64,000 bases of DNA from Panorpa germanica (lineage: Eukaryota; Arthropoda; Insecta; Mecoptera; Panorpidae). Positions 13,029 to 25,563 of this stretch are shown here, in pieces. The stretch spans positions 10,478,001-10,542,000 of the forward strand of contig OY783214.1 in the NCBI GenBank assembly GCA_963678705.1, written 5' to 3'. Below the pieces are notes generated by a model. It was not told the DNA's origin. It saw only the letters and a list, made by a program, of their open reading frames with translations, and made no database searches. A program made the translations under genes and the position numbers. Numbering within the stretch: position 1 is the first letter of the stretch; every line of letters begins with the position of its first letter.

Positions 13029-16000
13029 CTGCAAAAATAACACATTCTATAAATAAAGGTTTTCGTAAAAACATCCATTTTTAAAGTAAGAGAGATAAGT
13101 AATATAACATCCCAACTAACGATTCTTCAGTTCATTAGGCAGACTTCTCCAAATACTTTGTTTTGAAATAACAACGAAGGTGAATTCGACAAGTGTATCT
13201 GATGAGTTAATTGAATACTGAACCAGAGAGAGGGTACAATACATTAAACCATACTGTTAAAAATAATCTTAAATTTAATAAATTAGATATAGATTCATTA
13301 TTTTGAATTCTTTTTTGAATTTATTAAAATTTACATCATTTTACAAAACAAGTATATTCAAATGAATTGGTATGTTAACCAATATTAATACATGGTAGAA
13401 AATGGGTAAAAAATGTTACGAAGTAGTGAGCTAATAAACTGAACAATCCACAATTTAGGGATGGCGATCTGAGATCGATTTTTTTAATCGATTTTAAACA
13501 ATTAATCAATCCCGTGAATCGATCTCAAACACTCGAAAATCGAGATTCGAAACTATACAATTACTTTCATTATTTATTATAAGCTAAATATTAGGAATTA
13601 TATGTATTTTATTCTATAATAAATAACGTACATAATTTTATGGATTAATCAAAAATCACTCTTCATTAGTTAGTGTCATTTTTGACACTGTTAGTGTCTT
13701 TTTTTATATAAAAACTAAAAAAGAATCGATAAATCGATTTTTGAGAAATCGATCTTCCAGACTTCGACTTTTTTTTGAATCGATTTTTTAGTCTTCGATT
13801 CGAATCGATTAAAAAATCGATCTATTTTAAGAAGAATCGCCATTCATAATCCACATATTACCTTACAGACTACAAAGATTAAAATTTGCATAATATGGTT
13901 TCTTTTATGATTCTAGGTAGACAAAAAGATTATTTCTTGATGCTATTATTTCTGATTAAATGATAAAAGAAGGTAACTTTATGATTCTAATAGCAATACA
14001 TAAAGTAACTAAAAATGTTCTTAGAGTCGATTACCTAACTAGCAAATTCAAAATCAAATTTTTTAAACGTAATAACTGGTTCACGTTCTACTCATATGTA
14101 ACAATGTATGGTTTTTACATTGATTGTTTCTTTTGACAGCCAATAGAATTAAGACATTAATGTCAGATTTCAGATTAAATATCTCAAATAACCAACAAAT
14201 TTGTTTCATCCTATTGCTTATTTGTAATACTATCTTAAGACAATATTTAGGTACTGATAAAGTTCACTTTATTAATAAGTTAGACGAAGTTTTTCAAAGC
14301 AGTGGACAGCATGCCTCAATAAATAATAATACGTTGGAGTTTAATTATTTCTATAAATAAATTTAATTTTTGCATAAAAATCTAATTTTAATAGATTGAA
14401 AAATCATAACGGTATCTTATAAGACAAAATTAAAACTGTAACAATTTTCAGATTAAATTTTTTGTTGCTAGTTGCTGAATCCATAGTTATCGCAGAATTT
14501 AGTTAACATAATCATTTAAAGAGACATAACTGTCAATCGTTCGGAAGACCCACTATCTTCTACAAGGTCGACCGAATGATTAAAAGATCACAGTTTAAAA
14601 CACATTTTTTAGTGTTTTTCTTCGAGAAAATGGAAGCCAGTACCATCTCTAGAATGTAGGCGCGCCGAGGGCTTATAAAGTAAGGCTGAGAACACAGGAG
14701 CTCAATTATAACTGCCCAAGTAAATAACAAATCTTGAAATTATAATTGAAGCAAGCCAGTAAGTTATGACAGGTAGAAAATGAATCTTGTAATTTACTTG
14801 TAAGTGGAAAAACCACACCAATATATTTAGCATGGATTTTTGCCGATCTAAAATAATATGCAGTGTGTCCATTTAGTGTTTTAAAGAAGCTCCATAAGCA
14901 TTTAATGGTTTCTTTGCATATATATAATATAATTCTATTTCAGTAATACCATCTCTTTATTGTTTCATATTTATTCCAGTTATATTTAGTTCATAAAAAT
15001 TATTTATTAATTTTAAAATGTACCTCTTAATGCCTAAAAACTACCTACAAAATATATTTCAATAAACAACAAATATTAACTCAAATTTTAGCAGCACAGT
15101 GGCCGAAAGTGGGATAGAATTAACCGCAAGTGTTTTTGAATTTAATTCCTGAACCAATATTTTTTGGATTTAATTATATTCTAGTTTTCAATCACAGATT
15201 TATTTATGAGGCAGTGACATACCCCACATAAGTGATGCTTCAACACCAAATATACGATAAATTTAAACGTTAAATTAAATAAATAAATAATAAAAGTTAA
15301 ATTTATTAAAACCAATATATAAACAATAAAATCAATACAAAATTTTAAAGTATACATTGTTGTTTATAATTAAATAAAAAGCCTGTAACACAATAATCTG
15401 CATTGAATATTTATCACAAAGTATTAAAAATGTTATTCTTCGTAGGTACATATAAAAAATGATCTGCCACTCGCAGCAAGCAACAACTATATTTATTCAA
15501 CTTGCACTATCAAATTTAAACAATTATTTTTTAAAGCTATAATTGCTTTATGGTACCAATGGTTAATGTATTTGTATATTTAATTAGCGTGTTTGAAGAT
15601 AATTAACTGCAATTAGTATTATTGATAATAAAATGTAAGTATATCTTTGCGAAAATCAACTATTCTTATATTTTAACACTTAATAATTTTAATTTTTCAG
15701 TACCTTGCCACATTATATCTGCTAGTTCAGTCATAATTTTAATAATTTTTAATTATTAAAATTATGATAGTTATTTTAAAAGTGATAGCACGTGAATTAT
15801 TTTTATTTATTTAATGTCACTCAAACGGAATATTGTTTTATACTGCACTACATTGTGGCACTAGTGACATGGTACCAGGCCGGAATCATACTAATTTCTA
15901 ATACCGGTACTGGTACTGTCATCGATAGGTTTTTGAGAACGGTAAGTAGTTGTTCCTCATTGGACGGTTAAAAGTAAATCTAATGTACTTGGGGTAGTCT

Positions 16001-17786
16001 TACGAACCCTTAAAACCGAATTTAACCGAAGTATAAGTGCGAAAAATGACCAAAGTGTATGTGCCTTATATTCCAGGTCACTATTTGTTTATACTGTACA
16101 TATACTATACGTAATACCATATAATTAACATTGGCGAACGATAATGTATAACAGTATAAGCAAACATCAACCTGAAACTTAAAACGCAGCCTGTGTTTTA
16201 ATTATATATATTATTAGCTTTTTATACCTTGAAAGAATTTTGAATATTTCAATTCAATTAATTTTGGTTTCAGTTTTGTAAAGTTTTGTTTATAGCGAAT
16301 GAAAATATTGTAGGTAATGAAAGCTTAATACATATGCAATTAAAATATTCTATCAGTTTTATGAGATTCCTATTACACTAATTATTTATGGGAAGATTTA
16401 TATTAAAACACCTTTCAGATTCATTACTGAATTATTTATACAAATAGATTCAATAAATTTAAAACAAAACTCTCAGTATCTATGTAATCAAATATATTTT
16501 GGGATAATATTGTTATAAACCAAAATGAGTTTCTCAATAATTTTAACTTTTAATATTAAATATAGTCATTAAGTTTATAGTATGAATAGTACAGAGTTTT
16601 TGAATTGCGCGCGCTCTACATATTCGAGTGACTTTTCTATGATCTTTTTTTTCTAATGTTGATAAAAACATGTTTGTCAATTATTAGGTTTATTGAATGC
16701 GCAGCTTATTTGTGACAGTTATATAAGAAAAATGTATTTTAATATACACTAATGGAGAGAACCCATCTTCAATGGTCGGCAAATTTAAGTTTCAAGTGTG
16801 GCTCTGAGACATAGAGGTCTCCGATTATTAGCGCGATTTATATAAATTTTTATAAAGTTTTTATTCAATAAATTAAAAAATATATATTAAAAAATGTGCA
16901 TCAATAAAAAAAATATTTTGTATAAAAATAAGCAAATATCAATGCATGTAAAATAACTAAAATTATTGGTACTTCGAACTCGTAATAAATATTGGGATTA
17001 GAGTAAAATAAGGTGCAGTAACTTAACAAAAATTATGTTAAAACGAATTTATAAAGTCTGGGAAATTTAAAAATTCCGGGAACTTTTAGAACAGATACGG
17101 CCGTATTTATATTTTCTTCTTTATTTAGACAATGAGTTTTCTGAAAACACTCAAAGTTGAAATTGTTATGAATAGGAAAACATTTTAAAAAAATGGCTAA
17201 ACATAAACAACAACATATTTTGATAATTTTTCAAGGAACTTTATGACAGGTAGTATCATAGAATCAAATAGGATTGTAAGCAACTTTAAATTGGCGGTTC
17301 TTAGAACGGTTACACATTCTAACGCTACACTCTACAGCCACACTTGTTTGTTATCATTAATAACAACTCGTAAAAACCAGTCGGCAGTTGCAAGACTTGT
17401 TCAAATCGTAAACAATTTAATTTACGCAGTTGTATTTCGCTCGGTAGAGTTCCTGAAAGTCTTATCGAGTTCATTGATAATTTGGCGCAAATATCTGTTT
17501 ATTTCTTACCAATAGACAATTGTTGATTGCTACATTTGTTGCTGCCAGTATCGTCGACTGGTTCGACATAATTTTCTGGCCTGGGTAACGGCCACGTGTT
17601 GGATCTTGCTCTAGTTTGCGGTTCAAATTGTGAATCGTGAAGTTCAGCCAGGGGTTCTAGAAGACCACCACATGAATCCATATTAGAACCGTGACCAGTT
17701 TCCATTCCAATAGACATATTCTCTACTCCAGAATGCGGAGGTGTCTGCCATGGACTATTGTTGTAAGCTTGATGCATGTGATCCAT
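12811..17786 (-). CDS. foxo: Forkhead box O transcription factor (FOXO), 5' two coding exons
   Basis: FOXO is the insulin/PI3K-AKT-regulated forkhead transcription factor that shuttles between cytoplasm and nucleus to control metabolism, growth and stress genes. The two exons here join in frame across a split Gly codon to give residues 1-165. Residues 59-68 read [10 protein letters not shown], the canonical N-terminal AKT and 14-3-3 site (RxRxxT, Thr64). From about residue 113, [12 protein letters not shown] begins the DNA-binding domain and continues through [17 protein letters not shown] to [12 protein letters not shown]. The domain breaks exactly at GWK, the conserved FOXO intron position just before helix 3 (NSIRHNLSLH in the family). 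The remaining exons are not found before base 1, so the gene is truncated by the window edge. I chose the ATG at 17,786 because it opens MDHMHQ; the open frame extends only two codons further, without another ATG. The gene is divergent from DNAJC8. Confidence 0.95.
13453..13847. mobile_element. hAT-type MITE, ATCGAT-rich, with 8-bp TSD
   Basis: The 395-bp element is flanked by the direct 8-bp repeat AATCCACA (13,445-13,452 and 13,848-13,855). Its ends share an inverted ATGGCGAT core (GGGATGGCGAT left, ATCGCCATTC right). The interior is crowded with ATCGAT/ATCGATT motifs in both orientations, so both halves can fold back. There is no ORF. The 8-bp duplication points to the hAT superfamily. It lies in FOXO intron 1. 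Confidence 0.75.
15090..15130 (+). repeat. Decayed SINE head (A-box side)
   Basis: CAGCACAGTGGCCGAAAG matches the 7,749 copy (TAGCACAGTGGCCGAGAG) over the A-box region. The B-box side is not recognisable. Confidence 0.25.
15732..15766. repeat. Perfect 16-bp AT stem with 3-nt loop
   Basis: CATAATTTTAATAATT (15,732-15,747), a TTT loop, then its exact reverse complement (15,751-15,766). There is no T-tract termination context or gene end, so I read it as a foldback relic rather than a terminator. Confidence 0.7.
17510..17786 (-). CDS. foxo: FOXO exon 1 (start codon, AKT site)
   Basis: 277 nt encoding residues 1-92 plus the first base of codon 93. The ATG at 17,786-17,784 is in context GACCATGG, a good Kozak match. 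The donor is GTAAGAAAT after CTATTG. It holds an N-terminal glycine/methionine-rich tail and the AKT target Thr64. The 5' UTR must lie above 17,786, in this exon or in upstream non-coding exons. Confidence 0.95.
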
Positions 17787-18629
17787 GGTCAAACAATCAA
17801 TAATTACACTATCAATTATCTATTGTTTATATTCTAGAGCACTGTAAAACAATAAACATAGGTTAACTGGATGTTATTGTTTTTATTATTGACACATAAC
17901 AGCACTAAACACTGCAAATTTAGTGATGATTTTTGGTGATGTTTTTCAGACCCAATACGTAAACAGATTGTATATAGTTGTGATGAATTTTTTAATTCGC
18001 GATATTATACAACCGGTCCGTGGATACAGGCGAACATAGAAATACACTGGCTCCTCTACTCCTCTACTACTCTACTCTAGCTCGAGGCTTGCTAACGTTG
18101 GCTAAATATATCTTGCGACGCAGTTTTCTATACTCAACACGTGATTTCGCAGTTGAACACCATATTAAACACACACATTTAATGCATATTTTCACTGATT
18201 TTAAAACAATTAAATATTTAATTGCTGTATATATTCTATGAATGGACACGACACACAATAAGTGCGTGTTAAATAAATTTTAACTACTTTTAAAAGTTCG
18301 TGAAACACACTATAAACACTTTTATGTTATGTATGACACTAATTTACATTATTTTATTAAATATATTTAATTAATCATTTGCTAGAATTCTTTCGTATTG
18401 TTATTAGCTTAATGTAAACACTGGGTTTTTACGAGACCAATATACGAACATACGACCGAATCGCACAACTGACAGACCAACGATGAATCTTGATTACAAC
18501 ACGATCTCTCGACCGAGAGCTCGCTAATGTTGAAACGGAGTGTTCGTAGCATGCTTGTTACTCGACAACATTCGGAGATTCTCGGCCGTTCTACAACCGC
18601 CAACATGCGCACTGAGGTCACGCGCATTT

Positions 18630-18704
18630 AATGTTAGTCCACACAGCGTGAGCAAGTTTCTCAAACATTGCTCTGTTAGCTGTGGACACTCCGAGACTAA
18701 CATT
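18630..18704. repeat. Imperfect hairpin upstream of FOXO
   Basis: AATGTTAGTC (18,630-18,639) pairs with GACTAACATT (18,695-18,704). A second inner pair (CACACAGC / GCTGTGG) sits within it. It is about 850 nt upstream of the FOXO start codon, in the GC-richer patch. Confidence 0.45.
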
Positions 18705-20389
18705 GTCTGAATATGAACCGTATTTCTTACTGGAGGTTTACGCTGTATGAAGGAACGACGTAACGCAAAAAAACCTGTTCGTAACCATACTTGAAACTTT
18801 CAAGCGTTAAATATAACTAAATAGACTCGTATAACGACGAGAATTCTATAATGCAAATGCGTTTTTTTGTTTTAATTATACTGAGACGTACTGACCTGGA
18901 AAATTCCATAATTGCCGAACTAATGGAAAGAAAATAAACAGTTTTCTTTCCGCAAAAGTTACACCTTCTTGTAATTCAAATACATGTTAGTGATATTTGA
19001 CACTATAAATAGACATTCCAGACATTTAGAGCTACAAAGACCCATTCATTCAAAGATACTGAGTATGCAACTTTTAAGGTGACAGGTGCAGTTCCGGGAC
19101 TCTTGAACACACGGGTTTTCGTGTTCAAAATTCTAAAAGTGCTTAAGGGTAACACCGACCTAAATGCGACACTGGTTACAAATTCCCACTACATAGAAAT
19201 ATAACTTATGGATAGAAAATTTCATATTGTCGAAAATGGTTTGACAAAATGTAATTTCATAGAGGTCTCACAGTAACCGTAGCTTAGGGCCCCCCAATGT
19301 TTTAAATCGGCCGTGAATGCGGATCTGCGCTAGAATCCTATAGAAATACACCTGGTCTCAAGATGATTGATTTATTGAATATAAATATTATTATCCGTAT
19401 CTACCTTGATAAGATTTCGAATAAATGAGTGATAACATTTCAAGATATTAATTAAGTGAACTAATTAAAATGTTCTTGAATTACACTCACATTGTTTTTA
19501 ACAAATTACTAACAGACAAATTTCATGCGTACATCATTTTATATTATTTTTTCTTATTTTAAAATTGATTTAAAGAAAAATGTAAACAAATATTACGTAT
19601 ATATACGCATACTGTTATTACATAAGGTCTTCCGTAAACATTAATGCATATATACATTATATAGATGTAGTGCGTATATAAAGGCAACACAATGAAATTA
19701 AAATAAAAAGCACATCTTGTGACCTTGCTAGCCATCCCTTTCTAACATTATGAGTATTTATATGACTTTTTATATTGTACGAGTATTTTCATAAACAACG
19801 TTCTTCTAATGTTTGTGAAGGTCGTTTGCAAATGAAATATATTAAATAGAAATGGGTCAAAGGGTATTGATATAAGATGCGTAATACTTTTTAAGTGTTA
19901 TTATTTCAGCTTAAGGATGAAATAGGTATTATAAACATGTTTGATGATATTAGTTTAAAGTAAGAAATTAGTAAATGAGTTGGTAAACATTTGTAAATTT
20001 GTAAAATTGACTACCAAAACCTTAAATGTCAATTTTTTCTTAAAAACATCTTAGTCATTTTATCTCTTTAATTTTTACACGAATCCAACGTTATAAAAAA
20101 TTCTAATGCATAATATATCACATACGATGAATTGCCATCTCTTTTATATAACAGAGTAACATACGAGTTTGTGTATAGTACGTCATTTACTACTAACAGT
20201 TAGGTAGTATATCCTATGAAGTATTATATTAGGAAGGTTGCGAAGAAAGAATATTTATTATTTATTGGAACATTTTTGCAATTAGGCACTACATTCTTCC
20301 GCCTTAAATCCATAACTTACATATCATTGTGCTTAATTACATTCCAAAATATTTAATTCCAATTCCAAAAGAAATAAAGATCTACACCT

Positions 20390-20950
20390 CTTGTCTTCTT
20401 TGTCTCTTCATCTTTTTGTCACTTCTGATTTAAATCACTTCTGCTCTGGCGTTACTTTTTTTTCCTCATTCCTTTTCTCTATGTCCGCCATCCACCTCTT
20501 CCCTTCAGTGCCTCCCTTTAATAACTGCACAATATTCTTCTCGCTTATTACTTTTTTCTGACAAGAAAACTTAATGTACTCCAGTGTTTCAAATTCCGTT
20601 CCGCACACTCTACACATGCTTTCCTCGCTATTTGCCCAGTATCTGTTTCCTTTCTCTTCGTTTGCTCTTCCCGATTTTCTCCATTCTTTCCTGCTGCTGT
20701 ATCTCCTTGTCCCTTCTCGTTAGCTCATCTTCCACACTTGTGCCTCCTTCTCTTCTTCTCTCTGCCTCCTCAATCGCTATTCCTTTCATAATACTCCTTT
20801 CTCTTTTTCGGGCCTTCTTCTCATCCCCTTCTTTCTACTCTCCTCCCTTACCTGCTTCAATTCTTAGCTTGTCTCTTTTTAGTTCTTCCATTATCAACTT
20901 AATAATAATCTTAATTACTTATTTCTTTCGTGACGTAAAATGCAAAAATT
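20390..20950 (-). pseudogene. Degenerate non-LTR retrotransposon, ORF2 C-terminus
   Basis: The plus strand is strikingly pyrimidine-rich; the minus strand gives Glu/Lys/Arg-rich peptide in shifting frames. At 20,617 downward it reads CRVCGTEFETLEYI followed by a Cys, the C-terminal zinc-knuckle-like motif (CRxCG...ETxEHxxxxC) of jockey/R1-type LINE polymerases. The His is replaced by Tyr and stops interrupt the upstream part. This is an inactive 3' fragment. Confidence 0.6.
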
Positions 20951-21678
20951 AAATCTTCGAAATCTTTCTTTAACTTGTATAAAATTGTAGTGTTCCTGCT
21001 TGGAAACACATACCCCTCTCCCCTCTCAAAATCTTCCTCACGCTTCTATTCATTAAATAAATTATATGATACTTTCGAAAAATAGCGGCACTTTTGAAAT
21101 AGTCAACTCTTGTTGATACACATATAAATCAGTTTAAATAAGTAGCCAAACGATATTTATATCATCGTAAAAGTCAAATATTAAATTTTGTTATGACCTT
21201 AAACATTTTGATTTTATTTAATAAAAATTTCTGAAATTAGGAACCAATTTTCGATTTATCAGCAAAAGTTTCATGAAAATTTATTTCGTATGTCTATAAA
21301 TGCTGGTAACTAAAAGTAAACTATTCCCCCGACAATAATCTAACTCCTAGTGGCAGATACATCTTCATTACGTCTACGATTGAAATAAAGTTATAGCCTC
21401 TTTCTCCATCCCCTTCTCTTGTTCTAACCCCTCACAAGATACTACATACATAGTCAAGTCCAAAGCTCTAACACCCTCAAACCACAAAAGATACTCACTA
21501 GTGCCAGTGATTCACGTCAAAATCCGCTAGATGTAGACACCGACTGGGATCACATTTCTGTAGATTTTTATTCGCTAAGATGTATATTATTTTGTGAGGC
21601 TCTAAACACAAAACAGACACTGTATAACATATTTTTTACCTAACGTTACGTTTTATTACTTACCAAAGTTTAACATAA

Positions 21679-22115
21679 CTAGAGTTTACCCCCGTCGCAA
21701 GCGACGACTGTCTTTTGTGTGTTAAATGAATTTCATTGCAAATTTTGATTTAATTTTTGAATTGAAATATTTAACTCGATCTATATAAATTCTACATATA
21801 AAGACAAACAATTTTTCATTAGTAAATTAGGTACCCAAGTTAGTCCATATGCAAAATTTCTAGCACAATTTTTAGCATCCGCAAGAAGCGCCCTTCGTGC
21901 CCCCAAATAAAATTTTGAATTATTTCTTTTTAATATGATATTCAATTATTACAAAATCAAAAATTTGAGATTTCTCCAAAGTTTCATACCGGGCCCCCTA
22001 ATTTTCTCAGCACCCCTTTTATAAAATTTTGAATTTCTAAATTCGGAAATGTGTTCGCATTCAATAGCGTAATACACATGCAAAATTTCGCCTTTCTATC
22101 TTTTACGAATACAAA
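21679..22115. mobile_element. Transposon fragment (CTAGAGTTTACC family), copy 1
   Basis: Begins CTAGAGTTTACCCCCGTCGC and runs parallel to the insertion at 23,515, sharing the blocks CAAATAAAATTTTGAA, TTTCTCCAA and ATACACATGCAAAATTTC. The 3' end is missing relative to that copy. There is no coding capacity. Confidence 0.6.
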
Positions 22116-22395
22116 GTTATACAAGTTATATAAGGGACCGCTATTGAGTGATGATCTTAGCGTTTTGATTGCAATGTTTATACTTTATGTGACAAAATAC
22201 CTTCGGTTTTATTTACTACTTTTTCAAGCGGCGTAAATGAACAGGCTGCCGATTTCTGACAACACAATACACTTTTGGTAATAATTATACTGCAACCCAC
22301 TTCGACTAATTAGAACCTGTCCTTACTAGATCAGGAACTTTAAATAGTGGAACAACAGTGTACAAATTAAAACGTATTCTTAAAATAATTCGTTG

Positions 22396-22411
22396 TGTAC
22401 CACGTGGTACA
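22396..22411. promoter_or_regulatory. 16-bp perfect palindrome with E-box core
   Basis: TGTACCACGTGGTACA is a perfect 16-bp palindrome centred on CACGTG, the site type bound by bHLH-zip and CLOCK/CYCLE-class factors. It is intergenic, about 5 kb from either start codon. Function is inferred only from the motif. Confidence 0.3.
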
Positions 22412-23464
22412 ATTCGCACGATTCATCCAGCATCGTTGAATGTTCCAGAGTTGTAAATTAGCAAATTGGCAAACACAGCCTTTGATATATGCGAGTAACT
22501 GGAGTACCATTAGAAGGGGAGGAGAATCGAAGATGTCGAAAACCAATAGTCCAATCCCACGTAAATTAAACGTTTTGTCAGCTATAAATCCGCCGGAACT
22601 ACTGAAGATAGAAAAAAGAGCGACAAAGGCGTCGGTTTAGCGAAATGTTCACCACAGTAAGATTAAAACTTATAAAAATTGGAATTTTACTAGAAAATAT
22701 AGCAATATTCATTTTCAAAACTTATTTTTGCGGTTCCAACTCATTAAAAGTCAGTGGAAGAAAACTTAAAATAGAGATACGTTATTCATTTAACTAATTG
22801 CAGCTTTAGATTTTGATTCGCGTTTATAGTTACTTACATAAAACGATTTAAACATTAAAAGAACATGGATTTTTTGATAATATTTAACCTGCTGTATAGT
22901 ATCACCATCTATATTTCGCGAGTCAAAAAGGGCCAAATATCGTTTCACCTTAAAGTTAAAACCTCAAATTAAAACTAAAAACAGTGAGTGGGAATGTGGC
23001 TATGCTGAAAACGGGCTGCTGATTTTTGTGGTAAAAAAAATCAAACGTTTAACTTCAGTTTCTATAAAAATAATTCAAAATGATATCTGGTATGGCGGTA
23101 TATCTAACTGCGTGTGCTATAAAAGCAATCAACTGATAAGCTGATAATACGTGTACCATCTAATAAGTGAACATCGCGTATTGGACAATAAAGCCGTAGC
23201 GTGGTACAGTGTCCCGCAAAGTCGAGGAACCCGGTGCTCCTATCACTTCTGATAGATAATGATTTGATAACAATCCATGATTAATTTACTTGAATTTTTA
23301 TATGGTATCAAATCTTCTATAAGATTACATATTTTTAATTATAACGCATGTTACTTATTACTAAAGTAAAGTCTTATGAAAATATTTGACAGGTCAATAG
23401 GATAAATAATCCAAAAAGGTGTAACTGTGATATGGTTTAGGAATTGTAAACAGTCTATACAAAA

Positions 23465-24690
23465 AAAACATATTTTCGGTAATGTTTTTTGACGACACAG
23501 AAAATATATAATTACTAGAGTTTACCACCGTCGCAAACGACGTCTTTTTATAGTACACATACAAAATTTCAACTTCCTACCACAATGTTTACCCTCGTTA
23601 AAAACTGCCCCCGTGCCCTCAAATAAAATTTTGAAATTTTGAATTTTCTTTCATTAATAACATTATTTACAATCCATAATATGAACTTTCTCCAATGCTA
23701 CCTACCCGGACCCCGAATTTTTTCAAGCCACCTTTTTTTCAATTTTTAAATTTCTAATTTTTGAGAAATGTCAGCATTGAATACCTTAATACACATGCAA
23801 AATTTCAACTTTCTATCTTTTACGAATTAAGATTTATACAGAAAAAAGTGATTTTTCTTTCCTGGTTTTCCAAAATTACGGGTTTCCAGGAAACACAGGG
23901 AGAATCCGGAGGCGACAAGAGTCTTAGAATTTTTTTTTTCACGAAATAGGAAATTTGGCGGCAAAAACATTGACGGAGCCGTTTTCGAGCTACCATACAA
24001 AATTCAGTAGCAAACATATAAACAAATAAACAAGTCAGATATACCTGGAATATTATAATATAGGATTTCTCTAATTACTACATGATAAAATAACATTTAA
24101 AGAATACTTTGTGAAATTTTCATAAATAAATATCAAGAAATGCGAATCTCCGCAGACGTCACAAAAAAAAGTTTCATTACGGTGTCCCTCATAACTCATC
24201 ACTAGATTATTTGAAATCAAAAAAACAAAATGATTTCATTATTTGATAAGTTTCTGCAGGTAACCCTGTCGAGTTTTACAGCACTTAGAAGTCAAAATAC
24301 AGATTTTTCATTACAAAAATCAGAAACTTTGTTATTTTAAAATACGTTAAAACTAAAGAAATAAACTAGACAGCGTTACCGGTGTAAGTAACTATAAACT
24401 AAAAGAAAACTGGACAGCGTTACCTCGGCATTTATGTAAAGAAAGAATGTACAAAATTTGAAAAGGATCGGTGCAGTATTTTTTGAGCTAGAGAGGACAC
24501 CGACTCTGAAAATGCTAAGTGTGAGAAAAACGCGTTCAAAAGTTTCAAAAAAAGACAAAACTAGACCACCGAGGTGAAGACTTAAAACTCTATATCTCCG
24601 ACAGTTTTACTCCAATCGACTTCAAATTTTCACACAATAAACTTAATATGTTCTACATTAATTTACAAAAATGAAAATAAAAAAAAATTG
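23465..24690. repeat. Dispersed repeat, copy 2, split by an insertion
   Basis: Colinear with 9,219-9,833 (TTTTTTGACGACACAG at the left end; the AACTTAATATGTTCTACATT block at the right), but interrupted after AATATATAATTA by a 551-bp transposon and resuming at TTTCTCTAATTACTACATGAT. Confidence 0.7.
23515..24065. mobile_element. Transposon inserted in the dispersed repeat (CTAGAGTTTACC family, copy 2)
   Basis: The boundaries come from comparison with the uninterrupted copy at 9.2 kb. It begins CTAGAGTTTACCACCGTCGC and ends ...TATTATAATATAGGA. The right part includes GACGGAGCCGTTTTCGAGC and an AAACATATAAACAAATAAAC run, typical of non-coding 3' ends of widespread insect elements. There are no inverted termini and no clear target duplication. 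Class not assigned. Confidence 0.6.
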
Positions 24691-25443
24691 AAACGTTCTT
24701 TTTTAATTTCAACCGTGATTCTTTCGCTTAATTAATAAAAATATATATCCTTCAACAATAATTTCATCTTTAATCAATGAAACCGTGGAGGACACTCGGA
24801 TGGATATGCCAGGACCTATATCTCTTCCTATTTTATTTCCGATATGACAGACTAAGTCTTAGATTCTTGAAGGTTCGCTGTACTCAGAGCCCTATTCTTA
24901 GAGTCATTTCTAATACTCAAGACTAGCGGGGACTGCAGGGTTAGAATGTTCAATACCCAATCAATCATATTGTATCTTCATCTCATAAAACATACACCCC
25001 CTTTCACCCTCAAAATCCTCCCTAACTGCCACCACTCGCAATAGCCACTGTCGGAAGAAGAATTCAATACACAACGAATATTGGTTTTAATTTATTTTGA
25101 GAGATATGCTCAAACGTACATATGACAGAAGCACATACATTAGCGAATATGTAAAGCCAATAAAAACCGAAGTATATTTCATTAATGGAGTCTTTAGTAA
25201 CTCAAAAGTTAGTCAAAAAATAAGACATTCATAATAAAATGTGTGGGGAAACAGAAACAGTTTTTAATAAATTTACATACCTTTATGCAATTTCTTTTTC
25301 CTGAAGCCACGGTATAGTTTTTTGAACTTTTGCGGACAAAATATTCCTTGAACATGAGAACATCGATTCATTTAACGGACCATAGAACGCCTGCAAAATT
25401 GAAACAGTCAACTTAAATAACACAATACATGTTTTATAATAGG

Positions 25444-25563
25444 AATGGGCTTGTGTCCTATGTCTTTCTATGAATTTCTATAAAAGTGTACGAGAACCTC
25501 AAATGTTCAATTATTTTTTAATAACTCCTTATATGTTAAGAGATATTAACAATTAAAAAAAGA
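25444..25563 (+). repeat. 5' fragment of the GGGCTTGTGTCC family
   Basis: Starts AATGGGCTTGTGTCCTATGTC and follows the family to the AGAGATATTAACAATTAAAA block, then diverges. Only the left terminus is kept. Confidence 0.7.

Larger units (their letters stand above)
13029..17509 (-). other. FOXO intron 1
   Basis: 4.48-kb intron between the two FOXO coding exons. It holds the hAT MITE at 13.45 kb, a SINE-like A-box relic at 15.09 kb and a perfect hairpin at 15.73 kb. I see no other coding potential. Confidence 0.85.

Noticed and set aside
20584-20952. 122-codon plus-strand Ser/Leu/Pro-rich frame
   Set aside because: Complement of a Glu/Lys/Arg-rich decayed LINE C-terminus on the minus strand.
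22535-22640. Short plus-strand frame MSKTNSPIPRKLN...
   Set aside because: 35 codons, no homology recognised, surrounded by transposon relics.
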